Assembly (NCBI GenBank): GCA_030064795.1
Contig: JASJEI010000439.1
Coordinates: 1 to 7,817 of the forward strand
Direction of reading: 5' to 3'
Source: Pleurocapsa sp. MO_226.B13
GTDB taxonomy: Bacteria > Cyanobacteriota > Cyanobacteriia > Cyanobacteriales > Xenococcaceae
Length of the DNA stretch: 7,817 nt
Part shown: piece by piece, positions 1-5,920 of the stretch
Layout of the letters: every line of letters begins with the position of its first letter
Numbering within the stretch: position 1 is the stretch's first letter
The notes under the pieces: model-generated
Databases searched by the model: none
What the model was told of the DNA's origin: nothing
Seen by the model: only the letters and a program-made list of their open reading frames with translations
Position numbers and translations under genes: made by a program

Positions 1-6
1 TCTACC

Positions 7-39
7 GAACCGTACATGAGACTTTCGTTCATACGGCTC
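7..39 (-). ncRNA. Group II intron domain V (catalytic hairpin)
   Basis: The minus strand reads GAGCCGTATGA, then a short segment with a C-GAAA-G tetraloop, then a complementary arm ending TACGGTTC. This is the classic 33-34-nt domain V: an AGC catalytic triad near the 5' base, a GNRA-type loop and a small bulge in the 3' arm. It follows the maturase stop directly, as expected when the gene sits in domain IV. Domain VI, with its branch-point A, should begin just left of it; only the first six linker bases are in the window. Confidence 0.93.
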
Positions 40-47
40 CTCAGTCA

Positions 48-1676
48 TTAGGCACTTGTCAGGTGTACCCCATCGTGGCAGTGGCGGTGTATAAGGGTTA
101 GGTTCTCCCATTTATTATTGTGGTGGTTCCTGTCGATGTGATGGATTTCCATGAGGTCTTCCATGTTAAACCTAAGTCCACAGTGGGAGCATTTTCCTTT
201 TTGCTGGCAAAGTAGATAGGCGACTTTTTTGCTGACTTCAGGATGTCGTCCCATTCTTGTTGACCAGTAAACCCAGTCTCCATCATAGGGACTTCTATCC
301 TGCGTCACCTTCACCCACCGTTTGATTTTGGTTTCGGAGTGTTTGGGGAGTCTGTATTGACCCACCATAAATGTCCATTGATAGCCTTCATGGTAGTCGA
401 AGTATTTCCGATATATCCAGTGAAGGTTTTTCTTGGGATGTCTTCTCCTTGCCCACCTCATTAAGGCCCGAACGGTGAAGTGAGTTAGGTATTTAAAGGC
501 TTCCGAGCTAACCTTTGTTGAGTAGTAGTTACACCACCCGACTATTCTCGGTTTTAGCTCGCTGATGAGTGCCAATTGGGATTTTGATTTGCCCTTTCTG
601 ATGATTTCCTTGATTTGGTCTTTGTGTCTTTGGATGCTTTGTTTGTTGGGTTTAATTAAGGTTTTGAAACCTTTTTGCCTTTTGCCAGAACTATATTTAC
701 TGGCTGAGTATTGACGGACATTAAACCCTAGAAAATTGAAGCCAGGGGGTTCACCGTTATGCGGGACTAGAGTGTTGACCACTCTAGTTTTTGACGGCTT
801 AAGTTCTAGTCCAACTTCCTTCAACCATGTCTCAATTAAGTTTTTGCATTCCACGATGACTTGAACATCACTATGGAGGATCACAAAGTCATCGGCATAT
901 CTGACCATGTAGGCATTTGAGTTGACGCTTTTGACTAGGTGTTCCATTCCGTGCAATGCGATGTTGGCTAGGAGCGGAGAAATCACTCCCCCTTGAGGCG
1001 TTCCTTTCTCGTTTTTGTGGAATCCCTTTCGGTCAAGAATCCCCGTTTTTAGCCATTGCTTGACTTTGCGGTTCACCGAGGGACTTGTTTCCATTTTTGC
1101 GATTAAGGTTTCATGGTTGATGTTGTCGAAGCATCCGGCAATGTCAGCATCAAGAACATATTTGTCATGATGTCTGAGACAGTTGTGCAGTGCTTCTATA
1201 GCATCGTGACATGACCTTCCGGGTCGGAATCCGTAGCTATTGGGTTCAAACTTAGCTTCCCATTGGGGTTCCAGGGCCATTTTGACTAGGGCTTGAACTG
1301 CCCGGTCGTACATGACTGGTATTCCTAAAGGTCGCTTCTCGGTTTTCCCAGGTTTAGGTATCCAAACTCTTCGGATGGGCTTCGCCTTTTCCTGCAAGTT
1401 TAGATGATTGGCAAGTTTGAGCCTTTGTTTTGGGGTTAAGGATTTTACCCCATCTATTCCGGCTGTTTTCTTACCAGTGTTATCCTGGGTCACTCGTCGA
1501 ACCGCTAGTGCTTTGGCTGACCAGGATTTCATCAGTAGTCTCTGAAGTCGCCGTACTTGCCGACTGTCGCCACGCTTTGAGGCTTGGTAGATTCTCTTTT
1601 GGAGCTTAAACACATTTCTCTCTAGCTTTTGCCAGGGAATTGTGTTCCATTCATACATCGGTCGTGCCGTGTTCAT
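48..1676 (-). CDS. ltrA: Group II intron-encoded reverse transcriptase/maturase with HNH endonuclease
   Basis: This 542-aa multifunctional protein helps the intron RNA fold and splice, then copies it into a new DNA site. The N-terminal RT-0/RT-1 region includes AKALAVRRVTQDN (55-67) and GIDGV (73-77). The palm follows, with VLDADIAGCFDNI (174-186, catalytic Asp178), TPQGGVISPLLANI (226-239) and the active-site YADD (260-263). A maturase/thumb (domain X) region with ELKPRIVGWCNYYS lies around 373-386. The C-terminus is an HNH nuclease: CSHC (C496, C499), IHHID (511-515) and RHCH (531-534). The length is normal for chloroplast-like intron proteins. ATG at 1674-1676 is chosen because the MNTARPMYEW beginning fits the family; no strong ribosome-binding site is visible before it. 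The stop is TAA, nine bases before domain V. There are no frameshifts, in contrast to the neighbouring transposases. Confidence 0.97.
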   Translation of the reverse strand: MNTARPMYEWNTIPWQKLERNVFKLQKRIYQASKRGDSRQVRRLQRLLMKSWSAKALAVRRVTQDNTGKKTAGIDGVKSLTPKQRLKLANHLNLQEKAKPIRRVWIPKPGKTEKRPLGIPVMYDRAVQALVKMALEPQWEAKFEPNSYGFRPGRSCHDAIEALHNCLRHHDKYVLDADIAGCFDNINHETLIAKMETSPSVNRKVKQWLKTGILDRKGFHKNEKGTPQGGVISPLLANIALHGMEHLVKSVNSNAYMVRYADDFVILHSDVQVIVECKNLIETWLKEVGLELKPSKTRVVNTLVPHNGEPPGFNFLGFNVRQYSASKYSSGKRQKGFKTLIKPNKQSIQRHKDQIKEIIRKGKSKSQLALISELKPRIVGWCNYYSTKVSSEAFKYLTHFTVRALMRWARRRHPKKNLHWIYRKYFDYHEGYQWTFMVGQYRLPKHSETKIKRWVKVTQDRSPYDGDWVYWSTRMGRHPEVSKKVAYLLCQQKGKCSHCGLRFNMEDLMEIHHIDRNHHNNKWENLTLIHRHCHDGVHLTSA

Positions 1677-2298
1677 AACTTATGAACTCTACTGGGTGAC
1701 TCTACCTTCCTAATTACCGTGTCTCTGTCAGCATATCCTTTGGCTTTCCCAAAGGCTTTGGCTTTTGAGACAATCCTTCCCTTACATGACTTACGGATGA
1801 CTTCCTACTTGGTTATCGACCTGACCAAGAGTTCGTGTAAGGGTTATTTCGTTCCCAGTATCCGTTTTTACGTCTGATTTAGGTTCTTACTATGTGCCGG
1901 GTTACTTTTAGAGGCTTATTTTCACTTAGGGAACCGTGAAAACCATTTCACCATGTCCATTTTGGACGTAGCCTATCAGCCTTATTTGGCTACTTAAGGG
2001 TCACGACACTTAAGACATAAGTTTCTTGCGTAACCTTGTCAGACTATGCTCGAAGGGATTCCGGCTTAGGCTGCCAGTTACCTCCTTTTGACCCATGCAC
2101 CGCAAGGTATAGGTTGTCACTCTATATCTTGTGGGTCATGCTGTCCTCCGAAGCCCTCGGAGGGAGAGAATTGACTCTCGTCTCACTCTCACGGATAACC
2201 GAGTTGTCAAGGTTCAGATTTTGGAAAGATTAAGGCACTTTCCCTGATTCCTTGCCTCTAATCCCCCACAGTTGTGGTTTCTAGAGAACGAATCGCAC
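1677..2298 (-). ncRNA. Group II intron 5' ribozyme region (domains I-III and start of IV)
   Basis: These 622 nt run from the GTGCG intron start at 2298 to the maturase start codon. They have no credible protein-coding frame; the plus-strand frame at 2036-2233 has no recognisable content. The length fits domains I to III plus the start of domain IV. I did not fold the whole region. The supporting details are the 5' end consensus and the exon-binding candidates at 1996-2000 and 1927-1932, in the order EBS2 then EBS1 and 63 nt apart. Confidence 0.85.
1927..2000 (-). other. Candidate exon-binding sequences EBS2 (1996-2000) and EBS1 (1927-1932)
   Basis: On the minus strand EBS1 reads TCCCTA. It pairs with the last six bases of the 5' exon, TGGGGA (2304 to 2299), over all six positions including one G-U wobble. 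EBS2 reads CCCTT and pairs with AAGGG (2311 to 2307) over five positions. The order and the 63-nt spacing suit domain I of a group IIB intron. The pairings are seen by direct complementarity; their role is inferred. Short pairings of this kind can arise by chance. Confidence 0.6.
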
Positions 2299-2311
2299 TC
2301 CCCATGCCCTT
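2299..2311 (-). other. Intron 5' splice junction with IBS1/IBS2 target sequence
   Basis: The 5' exon just upstream of the intron ends AAGGG-CA-TGGGGA. IBS1 is TGGGGA (2304-2299) and IBS2 is AAGGG (2311-2307), separated by two bases. The cleavage point between 2299 and 2298 falls inside a tnpB glutamate (or aspartate) codon, after its second base. The rest of that codon and the downstream exon should lie beyond the left window edge. Confidence 0.65.
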
Positions 2312-2660
2312 GGGTACTGTTCGATCGTTCCATCCCTAGTATTTCCATTCCGCGTTTGAGAACGTTTAGTGCGGCATTAGTGTCACGGCACAACTTGATT
2401 CCGCAACTCGGACATTCATGAGTTCGAGTGCTAAGCGACTTCTTGACTCGATGCCCGCAGTTGTAGCAGTCTTGGCTGGTGAAAGCCGGATTGACGGACA
2501 CAACGGCTTTGTCCCAAACTCGCCCGTAGTAGTCTAGAAAATCAGTAAACTGACTCCAGGCTGCATCGGAAATAGACTTTGCTAGATGATGGTTTTTTAC
2601 GAGGTTTCGCACTTTTAAGTCCTCATACACCACGACATCGTTAGATGACACTAGCGCCCG
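2299..2660 (-). pseudogene. tnpB: IS605-type TnpB (RNA-guided nuclease family), C-terminal fragment interrupted on both sides
   Basis: This is about 120 codons of the C-terminal part of an IS200/IS605 OrfB. Visible parts are the RuvC-II stretch VVVYEDLKV with its Glu codon at 2622-2624, a four-cysteine zinc finger (C-Y-N-C-G then C-P-S-C-G, cysteines at residues 62, 65, 80 and 83 counted from the GTG at 2649-2651), and the RuvC-III motif CRDTNAALN with its Asp. The RuvC-I Asp and the whole N-terminal half are missing. Upstream, RALVSSND continues in frame as far as 2660, where the ISAs1 terminal repeat starts, so the IS interrupts the gene there. Downstream, the family-like sequence ends at TQGHGE where the group II intron starts; residues read beyond that are intron, not protein. 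No tnpA is visible. If spliced, the transcript would still lack its 5' half, so the gene cannot be functional. Confidence 0.88.
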
Positions 2661-2680
2661 CAGGGTAAGAGCATCTCAAT
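2661..2680 (+). repeat. Terminal inverted repeat of ISAs1-type element (transposase 3' side)
   Basis: CAGGGTAAGAGCATCTCAAT matches the reverse complement of 4008-4027 at 16 of 20 positions, with the outer nine identical. The transposase stop codon (2680-2682) touches its inner edge. Confidence 0.85.
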
Positions 2681-3897
2681 CAGGCTTGACAAAAGGCTTT
2701 GAGAATAGTGGTCATGTAATCGTTATTCATCGCGGCTCGTTTCTGTTTTTGTCGCAAACTGCGTTGGAGAGTGGTTTCTTGACGAAGAACATTCAAAGCC
2801 AAGCGCCGGAGTCAAGCTAAATTGTGGGGACTATGACCGGAACGAATCCGACAGTAATCTTCATTAAAAGTCACATCTAAAACCCAATGAACTGGGTTCT
2901 CAATTCCCCAGTGCTGTCGAATAATCTTGCCTAAAAGGGAAGCATTAGCGGGAAGAGAAGACAGATAAAACTGGACTTCCCGAGTCGTTTTATTCCAGAG
3001 ATGACGAATTCGTTCGACGACGACAATCGTTTGAAGTCCACACCATTGTTCTTGATGATGAAGATGGGTAAACTTTGAGACGGGAATCGCCCAAACTCGA
3101 CGTTTTTCAACGCGATGATGCCCTTTTTCAAGGCGTTGCTCATAGCTAACTTCGCTGGGGTCACAAGGAGATTTTCTCAAGGATTCAAACTCTTCCTCAA
3201 TTTGAGCGTAAAGAGTGGGATGATTCTTTTTTAAAGCGAGGACATAATCCGCTTTTTGGGCTTGAATTTGTCGGACAATTTCAACTTGAGTTCCTATGGC
3301 ATCAAGAGTGACAACAGCCCCTTGAATGTCTAATCATTTTAATAAAGTGGGAATTGCGGGAATTTCATTGGACTTATCTTCGACCTTAACTGGTCCTAAA
3401 ATTAATTGTTGTTTCCCCGCCCAAGCCGTCAGTAAACTTAAGGCTTTAATGCCCTTTTCTCGGTCATAAGAGCCTCGCAGGCATTTCCCATCTATCGAGA
3501 CCACTTCTCCCACCAAAGACCCCAGAATACTTTGAAGCCATTGGGCTAATATTCGCTCTAATTCCGTAGGATTTATCCGTTCAAAAACCCGCCGAAACGT
3601 ATCATCGGAAGGAAGACCATTGGGCAATTCTAAAAACTCTTTTAACCCGATAGATTTGCCCCGTCCATAATTTTCCATATCTTCCCAACCTTCCGCACCC
3701 GCAATAACGGCTAAAACCGCTATCACTAAAATGTCTTTTAACAAATGTCTTTGAGTTCGGTGTGAGCGAGGGTCTTTAATTTCTTCAACATAACTTAATA
3801 AGTTGTCTTGTATTTCAGAGAGAGAGGGAATGGATTGAAGTCGAGTCCCGGTCTTTTTGTTTTTCGCTTCAACCGTGGGGGCAAAACCTTTAGCCAT
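2680..3897 (-). pseudogene. ISAs1-family DDE transposase, interrupted by two in-frame TGA codons
   Basis: One frame runs from ATG 3895-3897 to TGA 2680-2682, 405 codons, the normal full length for this family. It holds an N-terminal H-repeat-like domain (EEIKDPRSHRTQRHLLKDIL, about residues 38-57). The catalytic residues are Asp136 in VSIDGKCLRGS, Asp199 in VTLDAIGTQ and Glu333 in RQHWGIENPVHW. The C-terminus reads LRRLALNVLRQE to KAFCQA. TGA codons interrupt it at codon 188 (3334-3336, between PTLLK and LDIQG) and codon 362 (2812-2814, between HNLA and LRRLAL). In both places I would expect leucine from the family, so each fits a TTA or TTG to TGA change. No frameshift separates the pieces and all three acidic catalytic residues remain. 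Most likely it is a recently decayed gene; readthrough is a weaker possibility. Confidence 0.9.
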
Positions 3898-4007
3898 AAT
3901 CTTGAATTCAAAACACTCTCAATTTGGATTCATCTCAATCTTAACAAAATCTATTCAACCCAGCCTGATTTACATTTTGGATTTTTTGTCAAGTAAATTG
4001 GCTACAA

Positions 4008-4027
4008 AATTAGATGAGCTTACCCTG
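4008..4027 (-). repeat. Terminal inverted repeat of ISAs1-type element (transposase 5' side)
   Basis: Read on the minus strand this is CAGGGTAAGCTCATCTAATT, the partner of 2661-2680. It lies 110 bp upstream of the transposase start. Between the two, the minus strand has a TTGACA hexamer (3987-3992), a possible -35 box for the transposase; no good -10 stands at the right distance. Confidence 0.85.
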
Positions 4028-4069
4028 ACAGTTTATTAACATTTTCTAGATATAATTTGGCTATATTGT
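4028..4069. other. AT-rich spacer between the two insertion sequences
   Basis: These 42 bp separate the ends of the ISAs1-type and IS4-type elements. If the ISAs1 element had simply inserted into tnpB, the rest of tnpB should start here; it does not, on either strand. A perfect TATAAT lies at 4051-4056 on the plus strand, pointing toward the IS4-type transposase, but the only -35-like hexamer (CTGACA, 4025-4030) is 20 bp away, so a promoter is doubtful. Confidence 0.5.
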
Positions 4070-4085
4070 TCAATACTCCGGACAG
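4070..4085 (+). repeat. Left terminal inverted repeat of the IS4-type element
   Basis: TCAATACTCCGGACAG is an exact inverted match to 5563-5578. Inside it the similarity weakens to T-rich sequence followed by GG on both sides. Confidence 0.9.
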
Positions 4086-4280
4086 TTTTTTGGGTTCTGT
4101 CGACTCGAGTCGTTAAGAGAAACGCCGGTCGCCTGTCTCATCCAAGGGAGGCCAGGGATGTGTCTTCTCGCACGAAAATCGGCATGAGGAAAAGAGAGCG
4201 AGTTGAGGAAAGGGTGAGAACCGAAGTCCCTGGGAGAGATGCCACAGAGCGGCGGTGTTGGCTCCCCGAGTTGGAGAAAA

Positions 4281-4336
4281 GCTATCCATCGTCTAAAGTG
4301 CAGGTGTAAATCAACCCAACCGCACAGATGGATAGC
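4281..4336 (+). promoter_or_regulatory. Stem that would sequester the IS4-type transposase start codon
   Basis: GCTATCCATC (4281-4290) is the perfect reverse complement of GATGGATAGC (4327-4336), with a 36-nt loop. The right arm contains the proposed ATG (4328-4330). In a transcript entering from outside the element, this stem would hide the start codon. Inverted repeats that block translation from readthrough transcripts are known in IS10 and IS50; applying the idea here is an inference. No Shine-Dalgarno sequence is visible in front of the ATG. The rest of the leader (4086-4280) holds a 12-bp palindrome CGACTCGAGTCG (4101-4112), a 41-codon charged reading frame (4184-4309), and nothing else I recognise. 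Confidence 0.45.
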
Positions 4337-5560
4337 CTCAAGAGCATTTTAGCGGGTCTGCTGGAAACAGCCGGCCATTTAGCAAACCCCAGCAGAAATT
4401 TTTGATGACCCTGATGACCACTCTCTTCGTGGTCTGTGGTCGAGTCAACTATACGAACCTCAGCCGCTACAGTACTTTGGACGAGCGGACTTATCGGCGA
4501 CATTTCGAGGCCGGTCTGGGACTCGAAAGTCTCAACCGCCGCTTAATCGAACAGCTGCGACCCGAAGAAAGCCAACAGATAGTAGCGGTCGATTGCACCA
4601 AAGCGCGAGAAAAGTGGTCGTCACACCTATGGCTTGGATTGGTTTTACAACAGCAAAGCCCAACGAGCCGAAAAGGGACTGGAATGGTCGGTGGTGGCCA
4701 TTATCGACTTGCAGCAGAAGACGGGCTATACCTTGTCGGCTCAACAAACGGAAGCGGGCTTGAGTACCGAGAAGACCAATACCGAGACCCCGTTGGCTTC
4801 AAAAAGCCGAGTGGATTTCTACCTGGGGCATCTGGCCGACTGCACGACCTTTTTCCCCGACGGGATTCGTTATGTGGTTGCTGATGGCTTTTACAGCAAG
4901 TCCAAGTGGGTCAATGGGGTGGTGGACTTAGGTTTCGAGGCCATCGGTCGCTTGCGCAGCGATGCCAATCTCAAGTTTCTCTATGACGGTCCTCAGAAGG
5001 GACGAGGTCGCCCCCGTCGCTATGACGGTAAGGTGGATTTGACCGACCCGAGTCGTTTGACCTTTGTGGAGACACTAGAAGAGGGAGTCTCCCTCTATAC
5101 AGCGGTGGTCTGGTCGGTTAACTTTCAACGACCCATCCGTTTAGCCTATTTGCTCAAAGAACAGGACGGACGACGCAGTTACGTGGTCTTGTTTTCCACT
5201 GATGTCACCATTGACCCCCTCCATCTCTATCGTTGCTACACCGCTCGTTTTCAAATTGAATTTCTTTTCCGTGATGCCCGTCAATTTACGGGTTTCTCTG
5301 ACTGTCAGGCTCGCTCTCCTGAAGCCCTCGATTCCCATGTCAATGCCAGCCTCATGGCTCTCAATTTAGCCAAAGCCACCTTACAATCCACTCACACTGA
5401 TGCTGAACCTTTGAGTTTTTCCATCGCTTCTCTCAAACGCTTGGCTCTCAACGAGCATCTTCTTGACCTATTTATGGATATGTTTGACTTGGAGCCGACT
5501 TTAATTAAATCCCATCCCAACTACCCGAAACTCCTATCCTACGGTTCTCTTGTAGCCTAA
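4328..5560 (+). pseudogene. IS4-type DDE transposase with two frameshifts
   Basis: The reconstructed protein is about 410 aa. It starts MDSLKSILAGLLETAGHLANP in frame 2 from 4328. At the C-run 4387-4390 it must move to frame 1 (QQKFLMTLMTTLFVVCGRVN), which fits loss of one C. After VAVDCT (4585-4599) it must return to frame 2 (PKREKSGRHTYGLDWFYNS and onward), which fits a small deletion at about 4597-4601 where two or three residues are missing. The catalytic Asp codons are 4591-4593 (VDCT) and 4883-4885 (VVADGFYSK). The Glu codon is 5258-5260 in YTARFQIEFLFRDARQF, which carries the IS4-type Y-2-R-3-E-6-K signature with Arg in place of Lys. The long 3' part (4634-5560) is open. The two breaks make an active product unlikely. 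A programmed frameshift is possible in principle, but I see no slippery heptamer at either site. Confidence 0.85.
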
Positions 5561-5562
5561 AT

Positions 5563-5578
5563 CTGTCCGGAGTATTGA
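5563..5578 (-). repeat. Right terminal inverted repeat of the IS4-type element
   Basis: CTGTCCGGAGTATTGA on the plus strand is the exact reverse complement of 4070-4085. It starts two bases after the transposase TAA at 5558-5560. Confidence 0.9.
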
Positions 5579-5920
5579 TAAAATTAAATTCTTCAGAGTC
5601 GACCGAATGTCTCTCTCATGCTTATGATACCGCTAGCGAAGGTAATCTTTAATGCAATGAATTGTACTACAATGGCGAATTTACCCACGCTCAGGGGCGC
5701 AGCATTTCTGACAGTTATACGGAATCCGCTTACCACACCCCCTTTTCACGAGATCGCCCAAAATCGCTTCAAGTCCTTGTGTGCAGTGAATTTCCGGCGA
5801 GGGCCGCAAAACAGGGTTTTCTAAACTGGATTCCGTATTAGCCGTCTTCAACCATAAATGGGACAGTCTGAACCATAAGTAACGATTTTGCGTAATTCTA
5901 GCCCAACGAAATCACACTCC
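5579..5920. other. Intergenic region, non-coding apart from a candidate MITE
   Basis: These 342 bp lie between the IS4-type element and the stop codon of the channel gene. The 68-codon plus-strand frame at 5618-5824 has no recognisable protein character and crosses the candidate MITE, so it is not called. An 8-bp direct repeat AACCATAA occurs at 5850-5857 and 5871-5878, 21 bp apart. No clear Rho-independent terminator is seen for the channel gene. Nothing else is recognised in 5579-5716. Confidence 0.5.
5717..5838. repeat. Candidate miniature inverted-repeat element (122 bp)
   Basis: ATACGGAATCC (5717-5727) and GGATTCCGTAT (5828-5838) are perfect 11-bp inverted repeats enclosing 100 bp with no good gene. 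The inner part is GC-richer than its flanks and contains AAAACAGGGTTTT, a short self-complementary stretch at about 5809-5821. Size and structure fit a MITE or the remains of a larger IS. No clear target duplication is visible (TT on the left, TA on the right). Confidence 0.45.

Larger units (their letters stand above)
1..2298 (-). mobile_element. Group II intron (chloroplast-like, probably IIB), 3' end off the window
   Basis: This is a retrotransposing self-splicing intron on the minus strand. Its 5' boundary is placed at 2298, where the minus strand reads GTGCGATTCG, matching the GUGYG start of group II introns and falling exactly where the TnpB reading frame loses its family character. About 620 nt of ribozyme sequence follow, then the maturase gene (in domain IV), then domain V at 7-39. 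Domain VI and the 3' splice site lie beyond position 1, so at least 2298 nt are present and only a few tens of bases should be missing. Two exon-binding sequences complementary to the flanking exon can be found (1927-1932 and 1996-2000), which supports the boundary. The maturase is uninterrupted and domain V is well formed, so the intron may still be active; that is an inference. Confidence 0.93.
2661..4027 (-). mobile_element. ISAs1-family insertion sequence, complete but with a broken transposase
   Basis: This 1367-bp element is bounded by imperfect inverted repeats that both begin CAGGGTAAG, and holds one transposase gene reading right to left. The CAGGG terminus and the transposase type agree with the ISAs1 family. 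The left flank is tnpB and the right flank is unrelated AT-rich DNA. The bases next to the ends (CTAGCGCCCG at left, ACAGTTTATT at right) do not match, so the 8-10-bp duplication usual for this family is absent. This suggests deletion or recombination after insertion. Confidence 0.88.
4070..5578 (+). mobile_element. IS4-type insertion sequence with perfect 16-bp inverted repeats
   Basis: This 1509-bp element has termini TCAATACTCCGGACAG (4070-4085) and its exact reverse complement (5563-5578). It contains a 242-bp leader and one DDE transposase gene whose stop codon ends two bases before the right repeat. The flanks (CTATATTGT and TAAAATTAA) do not repeat each other, so no target-site duplication is seen. 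Placement in the IS4 group rests on the Y-(2)-R-(3)-E-(6)-R signature in the transposase; I cannot name the subgroup. Confidence 0.85.

Noticed and set aside
2036..2233. Plus-strand 65-codon reading frame
   Set aside because: It lies inside the intron ribozyme region, has no recognisable protein features, and runs antisense to the intron RNA.
2214..2298. Last 28 codons of the TnpB reading frame as true protein
   Set aside because: The sequence loses TnpB character at the GTGCG intron start; these residues are intron RNA read as codons.
3334..3336. TGA read as selenocysteine or as tryptophan (altered genetic code)
   Set aside because: The family has leucine here by my recollection. The maturase and channel genes show no internal TGA, and TGA ends the transposase itself, so recoding is not supported.
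4099..5603. GTCGACTC at 4099-4106 and its inverse at 5596-5603 as an extra inverted repeat
   Set aside because: One copy is inside the IS4-type element and the other outside it. Eight matching bases at unequal distances from the ends are probably chance.
5618..5824. Plus-strand 68-codon reading frame
   Set aside because: Composition is unlike a protein, no ribosome-binding site is seen, and it crosses into the candidate inverted-repeat element.
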